From the NCBI GenBank assembly GCA_030549205.1, contig JAUKTV010000010.1, positions 310,001 to 374,000 of the forward strand: a stretch of DNA of 64,000 bases. The letters run 5' to 3'. The position numbers and the translations under genes were made by a program. Under the pieces are notes generated by a model. It searched no databases, had not been told where the DNA came from, and was given only the letters and a program-made list of their open reading frames with translations. Shown piece after piece: positions 11,453 to 22,700 of this stretch. Source of the DNA: Apiosordaria backusii. Its lineage: Eukaryota > Ascomycota > Sordariomycetes > Sordariales > Lasiosphaeriaceae. Numbering within the stretch: the stretch's first letter is position 1; each line of letters opens with the position of its first letter.

Positions 11453-12605
11453 ACATGTCAGCCACCACCAAGACCGATATCCAATGAACGTGCTCAGCGT
11501 TAACGCCGATGCTGTATCAACGCGACTGCAAAGCAGATCTCTATCTTCAACGGGCGGTTGGTAATCACGAACAAGCGTCGACTGGCCCTCGAATCCTTTC
11601 GGACATTTCCCAAATCTGGCTGGGCTGTGGTTCATCACCATCCGAGCCAAACTTGAAACAAGCTTGTCCATCAATGCCTCTTTGGCTTCCGGCGTTCTCT
11701 GTCGACGGCGCGGAACAATAACTTTATGCCTATTATCTTCAGCGATATCAGAGGAGGATAATAATTGGTCAAGCCTCAATGTAACTTTCGTCGATCGAAT
11801 CATCTCGAAAGATGCCATGTTGGGAAGGTCGAGAGTAGGAGGGAACAGAAGTCCCAGCGCTGTCTCGGAAAGGATTGAGGGAGTGTAGCTTCGTGTTCGT
11901 CATGACCCGGCTCCCCGAGCCACCGGATGTGCCAAGGCACCCTCCCAAATGATAGGTTACCGAACAGCAGAGCGTCTAATTTTACCTACATTGCGCCTTG
12001 CAGAGGAGCTGACAGCCCAGCTGTCACAATGAGGCTTGTTCCTGCATCGCCTAACCAAATCCAGGTACTATCCTTTTGGGTCACCCTGTCGATCTGACGA
12101 AGGGAAATCACCTCGTGGTCCTGTTTTCATCCAACATCATGCGTCTTCGCTTAGAGAAGGCAGCTTGATAGGTTGGAACTTTCAATATTCCACCATGTCG
12201 GCTGCCCGACTGAGGCTTGGGACAGTCACTAGCCTGACCCCGACGGACAGACGTGAGCCTTTTTCTTACTTTCGGTGAGGGCTGTGGCGTCCAGGCAGGG
12301 GAGAAATGGTGTGTTCGACGAGGTAGGTGCCCTTCCAATCTCGTCTGATTTGACTCGTTTTTGTGTATGTAGCTGAGGATTAGGCAGTGAACCGTTCTCA
12401 TGATTTAAGTAGCACCATGGCCCGAAGATCTGGAGCTTTTGATTAACGTAGATTGACATCTCATGCAAGAACGGGCGCACTGCAGATCAGTTTCTGACTG
12501 CTTGCATCTTCCCACGTTTTCTCCACGTTGTGCCAACATTGGCGCCAAGCCTTCTCTTAAGTCGTATTCTGCTTTATCTCCACATTCGTTGCAGATCTTC
12601 TCACC

Positions 12606-14299
12606 ATGAGAAGCCTTGTCTCACTCGTGTATGGCAGTCTTGCCACCCTGCTATGGGTTTCTGTCTACTTTGACTTGGCATCTGCTGCCTCAATTCCCAG
12701 ATACCCTGACCTCGAAGCCCGAACCCGGGCCGACTTGGATAGCAATACCGTTCGAAGGGAGCTTGGAAGTCGACTTTCACGAGGCACGGTCATCTTCGGA
12801 CCTAATGACGAACGATTTGCGGCCGCTACAGCAAGATGGAACATGTTTGCTCCCCCCCAGATTCGAGTTGTGATTCAGCCTGGTGAGGAATCTGATGTTT
12901 CAAAGATTGTGAGTTTGACAGCTGCATTCCCTTATGGTGCAAGAGACGTTCAAAATCAAAGTCTAACAGAGTTCAGGTGAAATACTGCAACGACAACAGC
13001 ATCGACTTTTTGGCGTTGAATAGGGGCCACGGCAATTCGCAATCTCTTGGCAGCTTCAATGGCGTTCAAATTAGCATGGTGTCTTTGACAAACATCACCA
13101 TCCAGCCCAACCGACAATCCGCTTGGTTTGGTGGTGGTGTCTACGGAGGGCTTGTCACCAAGTACCTCTGGGAGCGCGGTTTCGTCACGACCACCGGCTC
13201 CTGCGACTGTGTCGGCCTCCTCGGGGCTGGTCTTGGAGGCGGTCATGGCAGACACGAAGGGCTACACGGCATGGTCTCGGATAATATCCGCCAGCTCAAC
13301 ATTGTCCTCGGTGACGGCAGGGCTATCCGGGTTAGCCCCACCAGCAACTCCGACCTTCTCTGGGCCATGAAGGGCGCCGGTCACAACTTTGGCATCGTCA
13401 CCTCCTTCGAACTCAACATCTTCCCCCGCGGGCCCGACACCTGGCATTACCACAACTACATCTGGGCCGGTGACCAACTCGAACCCGTGTTTACCGCTCT
13501 GAACAACTTCCACAAGAACGGCTCTACGCCCGTGGACATGACCACCAACTTTGGTAGCTTCTTTTTGAACACCTCCGTCTCCACCACGGATCCCATTCTC
13601 TCCTGGACTTTCGCCTACCGCGGGTCCGCTCAAAAGGCCGAGGCGCTCCTGACCGAGTTCAACGCCATCCCTGCTGTGTACGACGAGCAGGGTGACGTGC
13701 CTTACACCCTCATCTCCAAAGCCCAAGCCACTTCAGAGGACGACTTCATCTGCATGCACGGCAACAAGCGCATCACCACTACCGCCGGTCTCCAAGTCTA
13801 CAACATCACCGCGGAGCGCCTCATTTACGAGGGATTCAAGGCCCGCGCCATTTCCAACCCTGCCCTAGCAGCCGGCTGCGGTATCCTCCACGAAGGGTAC
13901 TCCACCGCAGGCGTCACAGCCAAGAACCCAGCTGACTCTGCCTACCCCTTCCGGTCTGATCACCACTTGATGCTGTTCAACGGTGTCGTTCCTCCCGGAG
14001 ATGCCGTCTTGGAGGCGCAGGCGTGGGAGTGGGCGAATGAGGTGAGGGATATGTGGAACGCGGGGCAGCCTGGGAGGACAGCGAATAACTATGTCAACTA
14101 CGCCAACGGCTTCGAGGATTTGGAGACGATTTACGGGCGGGAGCCGTGGAGGTTAGAGAGGTTGAGGGCACTTAAGCAAAAGTACGATCCCCAGAATAAG
14201 TTTAGGTTCTACAATCCTATTGTTGAGCCTAGAGAGGGCAAAGGCAAGGGCAAAGGTAAGGGAAAGGGGAAGGCGAGAAGGAGGTCGTTTCAGGGATAA
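12606..14299 (+). CDS. Secreted FAD-linked oxidase (berberine-bridge-enzyme-like)
   Basis: Flavoprotein oxidase of the BBE/FAD_binding_4 family, probably carrying out a late oxidation or oxidative cyclisation outside the cytosol. Exons 12606-12908 and 12977-14299 give about 541 aa. An N-terminal signal peptide (hydrophobic core about residues 5-25) is followed by the FAD domain: NRGHGNSQSLG, then CDCVGLLGAGLGGGHG and GAGHNFGIVTSFEL. The C-terminal BBE segment is NYVNYANGFEDLETIYG with KYDPQNKFRFYNPI. After this normal end the protein adds six Gly-Lys dipeptides and ARRRSFQG. Such oxidases are common in fungal polyketide clusters, and its place next to the P450 supports membership. Confidence 0.93.
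14234..14272 (+). repeat. Hexanucleotide repeat coding a (Gly-Lys)6 tail
   Basis: Six GGN-AAR codon pairs in tandem at the 3' end of the FAD oxidase gene, placed after the family's usual C-terminus. They give a strongly basic tail to a secreted enzyme. Confidence 0.85.
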
Positions 14300-14486
14300 A
14301 GGGTGAATAGGGGTAATAGGGGTTAAAGTGGGGCCGTACATGCAGGGAGCTTGTATGTACTGATAGATCTCTCTTTCTTGACTCTCTTTTGTCTACTGCA
14401 TAGCAAGTATTGCTTTCTTGCTTCCTCTTTTATCTTAATACTATGCGACTGTTCTAGACTCTTACCCACTGAAAATCCTTTGCTAT

Positions 14487-15617
14487 TTGTCTGCCACTGT
14501 TCCAATATTCAGTCTTGCCACGGACTTCATCCCCCACGTCACTGACTTTAAACGTCATGACATCTTGTACCCTTCCACGACGGACATTTGGGCCTTGCTC
14601 AATGCGGAACGGGGGGAATCTCCTTTCTACAACGTAATTCTTCGACACCAAAGCCAAGTTTTCTCGAGTTTGAGCGAAGTGAAGCCGTCGTTTGGAAGGT
14701 CTGTTCATCTTATTCATTACCTAGTTCGCCGTGATCACCCGCCCACCATCGAGGAGCTGAGAGACATTCGCCCTCTTCCTACAGAGGTTACACCCCAGGA
14801 AACTGGTATTTATGTGTCAGTGATGCTGAAAAAGGATTCAACCCCAAGCGTGTACGTGGGATGCTCGACGACATGCATACGGGAGTGGATGTACCACTGC
14901 CCCATCAACAAGGAACATGCCAAACATGCCAGCAATATCATGATACCTTACTTCAGGCGCAAGGTTCAAGATCGTGTTTGTCCGTCCTCTTGCCTTTGGC
15001 CGGCCCAAGTCAGAACGAAGTGACCCTCCACTGCCATAACCTACGGCACCTTATGGAAGCTTCGTTTGGCGGTATTCTCTGGGCGATTAACGCCAAACAG
15101 ACAACACATGGGTTGTTGCCAGCGGTCCCATGACCACGGAATGCGTTCTAGTACGATGAACTGCCTCGCCGAGGTACCATGAAATATCAAGAACAACATA
15201 GGACGATCTTCCAGCAACTGCAAGAAACCTCATCACAACTTGGAAAAAGGCTGGCATGAGCAACATAGGTAGCAATTGGCAATCGATTCGAGCGCAATAC
15301 TCTGAGACCAGACCCTTTTTTGGTTAGGTGCACCAGACTCGGAGAGCCTCTTTTGTGCTCCATGCCGCAAAGCCTGTTCGGTGTCACGAGGCATACAACG
15401 CCATGTCGAAACCCCAACACAGAAGAAAATTGTCGAGTCAACAAAAGGTAAGGGCCCTATGGACCACGATAAATCCTCGTTGATATGCGAGGTATATAGG
15501 GGTGCATCGTTTGCAACCACCCAAGCATTGGTCCAGCACTATCGATCACAGGGTCATAAGAACAACACTAGGTATCAGGGCTGCGAGGCGCGAGACAGTA
15601 CCAAAAGATGCGCCTGA
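14487..15617 (+). pseudogene. Decayed GIY-YIG-like protein with trailing C2H2-like finger
   Basis: The first open frame (14487-15023) contains GIYVSVMLKKD followed by SVYVGCSTT, the spaced GIY...YVG signature of GIY-YIG domains. The frame then fails, and the sequence continues in another frame as HLMEASFGGILWAINAKQT (to 15133), with stops beyond. Further down, 15381-15617 reads CEVYRGASFATTQALVQHY then RSQGHK. This looks like a C2H2 finger whose second Cys is Tyr. Order and spacing suggest one broken gene, but the joins were judged by eye and introns cannot be excluded. It lies just outside the PKS cluster. Confidence 0.4.
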
Positions 15618-16440
15618 TGGATTTCGACGTATTGGTAGCATCATAGATAAAAGCATAGATGCTGTTACGGAACATCATATATAGGAGTTGCTGGAGACCA
15701 TACGGAGGTTCTACTTTTTAAAGTACCACAAAGGCCAGTCATTGACGATAGAATGATGTCTAAAAGACACTACAATGCACTTAAGGGGTATTAAAAGGGT
15801 ACCCGAGTCAAATGCATTAAGGGCAAGCGACGCATAAAAAGATAGTCAACAGCTATGAACGGATAGTCAACGGCATAAGGGCATGCCGTTGTACCAGCAG
15901 TCTTCGATATCAGGGTAAAGTGAGGTGAGGGTGGGTTGCCGAAGCAGACCCAAGTTCATATACATTTTAGATAAACTTGGAATGGTGGGGTCCTGAATGT
16001 GTACATCCAGACCCAGGAGAAGAGAACAAAGGCAGCGAAACGCTGGTAAACGAAGAGAAAGCCTTTCTAGATATCATGCCCTGTAAACAACCCGCTGTAT
16101 CCACGCTTATTTGCATAAACTTCATGATGCCCGCCTCTTGTGTAATCCAAACTCCATGCTTCCCAAGATGGGTCATCGCTTTGAACATTCCATTACATCT
16201 TATCCAAATTCCTCCCCACCTGCCCAGTCCAAGATTGTTCTACCCAAAAAAGAAAAAGAAAAACGTCACGGTACATGCGTATATACTGATGTTGACACAC
16301 ATGGCCAGACCAAACCATTGCAGTTGCCTGGTACCAATTCCCTGATCAAGAGATTGTAGAGAGCGTCATCGGCTAGAAATGATCATTAGCCCTCGCGTCA
16401 CCGGCTATGACGAAAGTCATACAATGAAACTCACCTGTGT
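15618..16440. other. Intergenic, no gene recognised
   Basis: About 820 bp with AT-rich patches (around 15640-15860) and an A-rich run near 16243-16262. Short ORFs have no recognisable domains. It holds the 3' region of the minus-strand metzincin gene. Confidence 0.5.
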
Positions 16441-17778
16441 CTAACATCCAACAACGGCGTTGACATGTTCGTGTCTCCAGAACCGCTTGAAAGGGAACAG
16501 CAATCCCGAAAAGAAGGTTGATATAAACCCGAAATTCTCGTTCGTAATCTCGTAGGAGTATAGAAACTCGAGCGGGGTGATGATTTGGACGAGCCAACCA
16601 TCCCCAGCCTCATCCTTGAGGAAGGCGCGTGTGTCAAGGTAAAAAGACTTCAGCTCGTCTAGATCTTGCTTCGTCACCTGGGCGGTACTCCAATCGGCGG
16701 GGTAACTCATGATGCTGTCAGGATTGCGCCGGCCATAGGTGAGTGAGCGCCATTCTGCTGATTCCGGGGCAAACTCGTGTCTTAAGCCTAGGATATGGCC
16801 AACCTCGTGGGCAAGGATCTGGACCTGATTTCCGATGTGCTTTTGGCGGAATGACAGGGCATAGATGTGAAGCGTGCGTGCTTCACGAGGTCCCTTGTTG
16901 GGGAAGAAGGCGCTTGCAAGGACATTTGCTTCGCCTGTGAGGGGGAGATCCTTGTAGACCACGCGGAAGTGGGCCTTGCTATTGCGGGTCACCTCTTCAA
17001 AGGTAACGGGAACATCTGCAAACAAGTCGATGGCCTGGGCAAGATTGCTGGCGGCGAGGGCTGCAGCGGCGGGACTGGGGAAGGTCTCTGCGCAAATGAC
17101 ATACTTGAGCACTGTGCTGACCGCCCAGCGCGGTACCTGATCAATCAAGCCGATCTGGGCACGAAGCGCGCCGTCGATGCAGCAGCTTTGTGTGACGCAA
17201 TGGCAATGGTGGGATGCATCTGACAGCAACGAGGCCCAGAGGTTATTGGTTGCATTGCTAGCCAGGACCCTGCCAAGCATCATCCAAAAAGGGATTGACG
17301 AGATCAGCAACGGCGGGGTGCATCTTTCTCCGCTGTAAAGAACGGCGAAAAAGATGACAGCCGTGGAAGCCAGCAATATGATATTTGTGCGGTCAGCCAG
17401 GGGCTTCACTTTGACGGCGTTGTTTTGCGCGCGCTGGGCGCAAGCGTCACCCTCATCGTCGAACTCCAACACAGCAGGGTAGGCTCCCGGCAGGCAGAGC
17501 TCCGAGCCGCCGACTGCATATCCCACCTCTTGTTCAATTCGAGTGTTGGGTTCGGCCAGAGCGTCCAGACCCTTCCATTTGCGGCGGTTGTATTTACGGT
17601 GCTTCTTTGCAGGCTCGATGGTAGGAATGCCGAGGGGGTCGGTGGTGGGGACGGTAAGGGCGGTCGAGGCCTCGTGGGCGCGGGTTGGAGTACGGAGCGT
17701 CGACGTCTCACTCTCGTCGTCCGATGATGTCTTGGTTGTCGAGCGGTCCGAGACCGACAAGCCTAACACACGGATCAT
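16441..17778 (-). CDS. Membrane-anchored metzincin-type metallopeptidase
   Basis: Zinc peptidase of about 445 aa in one exon. The start is the first in-frame ATG (17778, MIRVLGLSVSD); the frame extends upstream only through a GTG. The N-terminal about 120 residues are polar and rich in Ser/Thr and basic residues. A hydrophobic segment (NIILLASTAVIFFAVLYSG) follows without a preceding signal peptide, suggesting a type II membrane protein with the catalytic part outside or lumenal. The zinc site is HEVGHILGLRHE (HExxHxxGxxH) with SIMSY as Met-turn, the metzincin/matrixin pattern. A Cys-rich patch (HCHCVTQSCC) lies before the catalytic domain. Substrate unknown. Confidence 0.82.
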   Translation of the reverse strand: MIRVLGLSVSDRSTTKTSSDDESETSTLRTPTRAHEASTALTVPTTDPLGIPTIEPAKKHRKYNRRKWKGLDALAEPNTRIEQEVGYAVGGSELCLPGAYPAVLEFDDEGDACAQRAQNNAVKVKPLADRTNIILLASTAVIFFAVLYSGERCTPPLLISSIPFWMMLGRVLASNATNNLWASLLSDASHHCHCVTQSCCIDGALRAQIGLIDQVPRWAVSTVLKYVICAETFPSPAAAALAASNLAQAIDLFADVPVTFEEVTRNSKAHFRVVYKDLPLTGEANVLASAFFPNKGPREARTLHIYALSFRQKHIGNQVQILAHEVGHILGLRHEFAPESAEWRSLTYGRRNPDSIMSYPADWSTAQVTKQDLDELKSFYLDTRAFLKDEAGDGWLVQIITPLEFLYSYEITNENFGFISTFFSGLLFPFKRFWRHEHVNAVVGC

Positions 17779-18889
17779 GGTTAACAAGCGGTTTAAAGTT
17801 GGGATGGCAGTTGACGGCGGATGCACCGTTCCCGCCAGTGTCCAACCCACCGGAAGCCATCAGGAGAAACCGGGGACGCCGCCACGCGCGCTCTCTAAAT
17901 TGTGGATTTCTTCAAGAGTGGGCAAAAGATTGTGATCCAGGGTCAAAAAAGCAGCCAAAGAATCTGAGAAGTAAACGCTGGCAAGAAGAGAATCAGAATA
18001 GCAGAAGGTATAATAATGTTGGGATTGAAGAGTAGAATACTTTTGGTGGTTTGGTTGGAAAGGAAAGGAAACACTGCCCACAGGGTAGGAGCACCTGCGT
18101 CACCGGGCTTGTTGTTGCACCACCTCCTGGATCCGGCCAAACCGGGGAAAGGTACCAGGGCAGGGCGGTACTTTGGTATTATCTCTTATCATGATAAAAG
18201 AGAGCGTTACCTTCACTCATTGGCCCTGACACTCAGCTGTGCTGAAGCCTCAAAGTCTTGGCTAGTACCTTGAAAGTATTTCGTTTCCCCTGGAGCTACT
18301 GCAGAGCCACCCCTCTCTGCCACCCAATCGTTCACTAACCCCCCTCTGTCAACGACGACCACTACCAGTCCACTGCCTCCTCTCGAGTTGCTTCAAGGTC
18401 GAGCTAGAATCTGAAATATCCATCCACACCTTGGATGCCATCAATCACCTAGGTTTTTTATGATCTGTGCTGTCGATGAAGGCAAGATACAACCAAACAC
18501 TAAAGAGTCCACCAAATGGGTTTAGCTTGAAGAACAGCTCTCCGTTTTACGGGCTGCCATGCGGACGTCACATGGACACTTGTGTGCTCACCGAAATCCA
18601 GCTGAAGTTCACGGCTTTGCTCCGCTGTGCCTCGCTGACTGCCGTCTGTGTTGACTTCAACACACCTCCATAATATCTCTGACAACTGCTGCCGGGATAC
18701 TTTTTATTTTTCATCTGCCAATAGTACGAGTACAATCCACCACCTTCCATCCATCAACACATCGACATGACCCTCATTTCGAAATCCCGGCGGTGCCATT
18801 CAGTGACCTTGCCCCCACCCCTGCAACGTCCGATCCTCACCGAGACGCGAACACGTCGCGAGCTCTTCGAGTACCTTTTTCTCCATTGT
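17779..18889. other. Intergenic between metzincin and lectin genes
   Basis: About 1.1 kb, probably promoter of the minus-strand metzincin gene plus the 3' region of the minus-strand lectin gene. Short ORFs on both strands lack recognisable domains. Confidence 0.45.
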
Positions 18890-19611
18890 TCAAGGAAGGG
18901 TGGCGTTCACAAGGGGCCAGTTGATGCCCTTATCCTTTGCGCCAGTGTTTCCGAGCCCAGCGCAAGTGTACAAGCCGACAGCGTTATTGGGAGTGGCGCG
19001 CATATACACGAGATCGATACATTGTTCTGTCCAGTTGTCAGCCTCCAGCTTCATATGTCTGTTGATAGATGGGCAGCTTCTTACGGGGCGCGGGTGAGTC
19101 CTCCAATGCGATGCGGCCATCCGCCATGACATTCCACTTCTGTGCCGATTCGGTAGCGGAGCACTCCTTCAGAGTGATAGTGCCCATGTCTTTCCAGTTG
19201 CCTGTTTCCCGTCTATCAGCATATTGCACTTCAGGCCTCTATCTTCTTGCAGACAATTCCCCTTGACACTCACTCTTTGCACCGGCATCGAGGCATAGGT
19301 TCGTATCAGCGAGCTGGATCCTGCCTCCTGTTCCATCCTTGAGATACCAGTGTTGCTCAGGCTTGTCATTCTTGATCTGACTGAGACCCCGCAAAGTCGG
19401 TTAGGATTCAAGGGGTCTTCGTTGGACCTGTTGGGAAGACGTACACAACAATGCCATTTCCAGCCTTGGCTGGTAATGGCGCCTTGGGTACAATGACGAA
19501 CTTCGCGTCGACCGCAGAGGTGATATAGACCTTGCGGTATCCCTCTGGAACCGCGACCTGGGCGAGGCCAGTGGCCGCCAACGCAAGAACGAGGAATGAA
19601 GTCGAGAACAT
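18890..19611 (-). CDS. Small secreted ricin-B-like lectin, exon joins uncertain
   Basis: The start at 19611 gives MFSTSFLVLALAATGLAQ, a clear signal peptide. Later segments read EQHWYLKDG, LADTNLCLDAGAK, SAQKWNVMADGRIAL and QCIDLVYMRATPNNAVGLYTC. The QxW elements and repeated LxDxxxC-type blocks are those of ricin-B (beta-trefoil) domains, so it should bind carbohydrate. At least three introns are needed. The one between AGAK and NWKDMG joins cleanly (A|GTGAGT...CAG|GC). The first join has several weak donors. I could not find a last join that keeps frame between LEDSPAP and EADNWTEQC with standard sites. It may therefore carry a frameshift or an unusual intron. Confidence 0.5.
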
Positions 19612-19697
19612 GGCGACGGTTGTTGGATTATGCAGCTGACACAGCTCGATCAAGTATTCCAGCAGCCAGGACCATCAACACCATCGTGCCCTCTCCT

Positions 19698-19704
19698 TTA
19701 TACA
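19698..19704 (-). promoter_or_regulatory. TATA box of the lectin gene
   Basis: TATAAAG on the minus strand, about 90 bp upstream of the lectin ATG, a normal position for a fungal TATA element with a short leader. Confidence 0.4.
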
Positions 19705-22700
19705 AATCCCATCGCTGCACCCCGGGTTCGGAAGCAGACCCGATCCCAAATTGGGTCCTTCTCGGAGACAGCTTTATACCACGCCTCATCAATTGACAGT
19801 CATGAGCTTGCTCATCGCGCCATCGGCAGATGAGATGAACCAAGAGACAGACCAATCGACTGGCCGGCGGTGCTGTCGCCTCCCTCTACCGTATATTATC
19901 GTGGGGTAATGCGACGCAATCAGCCTGGAGGGGGTAAAACCAAGCCCCTTTCCCCTTGAATTAAGCCTTTCTTGGGAGGGGAACAAGCCTTTCGGTAGAC
20001 GGCGCCACGTTGTGCTCGCCCGTGGTTTCGGATAAATGCCCAGCCTGGGGATTATCCTGAGTGCTGTGCTAGAGGGTTGTGGGGAATTGTTTACGGGTTT
20101 CTCCGGTAGAATGGGGATAGGTGAAGCTCGGGGAAGACTAAAGGTTAGAAATTTACGTGATTATTGTATTGTGGCCATATGATCCGCTGGCTTCGATCGT
20201 AGACCATTTGTTCGCCGTGACCGTCAACCTAAGGTTAGGTACTTTGGTGGCAACGTTATATCTATGTACCTTATTTCCCTCCACCTCGCCCGCGCCTTGC
20301 TGACAGACATTAGAAGCAACTAGCTCCAGGTTCCATTCGAACATCGTGTCTGCTCACTTGAATCAAGTCTCCGCCGCGTAGTAAGAGCCATCATAAGGTA
20401 GGTGCCTATGATGAGTGAGACCTCACTGCAAATTCTTCTGATGTAACGTTTGCCTCTGAATCGGGAAAAAGCGAGCTTTTTACTCAGATACAATGGACAT
20501 GGGAGGATAAAAGACCGTCAGTGAGACAACAACCGAATGTTATAAACTTCCATAGGTATCCAGCAAAAAAACACCACCATCGATAAGGTACCACACGCTT
20601 GGACTGAAGAATTGGAATTGAATGTACATATATGAGTCAGCAACCAAATGACTATTTGTTCGCATTTTGCCCTGGAAAACTTTAGATCGATGTTTGTTCG
20701 CGAGATTGTAACGATGATCTCTGCTGTTGCTGCGTCGAAGGTCCTGTTTGGCCACGATTTTACGTCAAGAGAGTGTCGTTCAAACATGAATACCTCCTCA
20801 GGCATCTTGGTCCCTTGTGAGAGGTGATTGGCGAATTTTGCCAACGGTCAAAGTAGGATACCATTAGGTAGACAAAAAGCAGGCGCTGATCTCATCAGGG
20901 AAATCTTGTGAACTATCAATACCTTACCTACTTTCAATGGTAGACAGACATCTAAAGTTTTAGATATCCGTTAGCAGATGGCAAATAGGCGCCCGATAGT
21001 CGATAATCTTTTGAAGACGACCCACAGACTTTAAGAGAGAGTCGATACCTTTTCGAATTTCATCGAGATACCTGAATTTAGTAGTTTCCCCCGGTTTTGG
21101 GAGGCGTTGTGGATATGCAATGTTTAGCAGTGCTTCTTCTTGTCTATAGTGTACCTATGTGGGGGTGTAGGTAGTACGTACCTATACTTCATAGACTGAA
21201 CACGCTTTGATCATCTTCTTGCATGTCTTATACCAGCAGCATCTCCACCGTTCCCATCGATCCTAACTGACAATGCCAGCATCTCCCCGGATCAGCCCAT
21301 GCTCAGTGCAGCCAAGTCCGATCCTGTCAATCATCCGCCGGCAGTGATACCTGGTACCTAAGCACAATTCACCTACCTCTTGATACGACAACAAATTTCT
21401 TATCTATCATGAAATTCACCCCAGATTTTCCAATGTCAAGAGGTGGCATTTCATCCTTCTCCCCCACGAATCAACAAAGCCACTGCCGCTGACTGTCCAA
21501 TGTTGCGGACCTGATCTCACCCGCTTCACATGTTTACCACAGCCTAACACCATAGAACTTGTGATTGCTCACATTGACACCCCCACCCGAGGTTGACAAG
21601 GGCCGATCCATCATACTGCGTATACTTTCATGCTCACATCCGGTTGATTCCGCCTCCCCACAACGCCTCCCTTATTCCACCATCCGTTTTGCCTCTCATC
21701 CACCGTACACTATGCCCGCATGTGAATTATATGAGTCATGACAAAAGTGGCAACCACCTAAGTATTCCGTTATGAAGAGAAGTTCCGCAACCAAGAAGTG
21801 ATCCGTCACTGCATGTATGCAAAGTAAACGGAGTGATCCCAAAAGCGTCGCAGCACCCATCAAATAAACGAGCAACATCTGTTCTCAAGCCCATTGCCGG
21901 CCCAAGAAGAGAGCCGATGCCGTGTTATCCGTCTGTTTCCGCCAGCAACACCCCTCCAAAAAGACCCTTAACAAATACTGCTTACCTACCAACTCCCACC
22001 CTTTGGCGAACAGACCCGCAAAAGAGCGAATGGCGAAGCACGAAAAGCCCTAGAAAACGGTGAAGCGGATCCGAAAGCCAAGATAGAGAGCCAAGAAGGC
22101 CAAGCACATAGATCTTGGCGTCTCGGTGCTGTTTCTCGGATCCCAGAGGTGAAGGTATTGGTTGGGGATATTCCCGCGGCGGCGGCTTTATCAGCTATTT
22201 CTTGGTTAGCGAGGTAGTGCAGATTATACACCATGCATCGGCAGTAAATAATATCCCTCGGGCACCGGCACGTTTCAGTCGGGGTGATGGGGAAAAGCTT
22301 CAGGATCATCAGGACCCTGATGGCTTGTCTTCAACAATGCCGTTTCAGATCACCTTTAGGTATACCCACCTATCATTCGGGCAACTGGACTCGTATCGTA
22401 ACTGATGGTACGGATCCTTCAGCTTCCCCGCCATTTGATTTGTGCATAAAGAGATCCTGGGTCCAACCCTGCACTCCATCGTGTAAGTGATAGCAAAACG
22501 TTTGATGTCGAGTGTTTGACTCGAGTGGTCGCCTTTCAGACTCCCAAAGCAGAGAGACTTTCCTACACATGCTTAGAGGCACTGTAACACATGCTCAGCT
22601 TGAGCGTTATCCCGAGGCAAACTATTACAGAGGAAGTGAATCAGAATGCTCACGAGACAGAAAGACGAAGCTACAATCCATTGGGTTGATACCCCGGCAG

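Larger units (their letters stand above)
11028..12605. promoter_or_regulatory. Divergent region, P450 / FAD oxidase, with clustered CCGA/TCGG elements
   Basis: A 1.6-kb gap between divergent cluster genes. It holds an inverted repeat AGCCGA-gt-TCGGCT (11263-11276), three tandem 13-bp units of (T)TGGCCGAAGAG (11382-11420), and TCGGCCGA at 11408 and 11445. A 185-codon minus-strand ORF (11261-11818) covers the same bases but matches no family I know. Confidence 0.5.

Noticed and set aside
11261..11818. 185-codon minus-strand ORF between the P450 and oxidase genes
   Set aside because: No domain or splice evidence. It covers the tandem GGCCGAAGAG array, and the protein is low in recognisable structure. 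A chance ORF in a promoter region is more likely.
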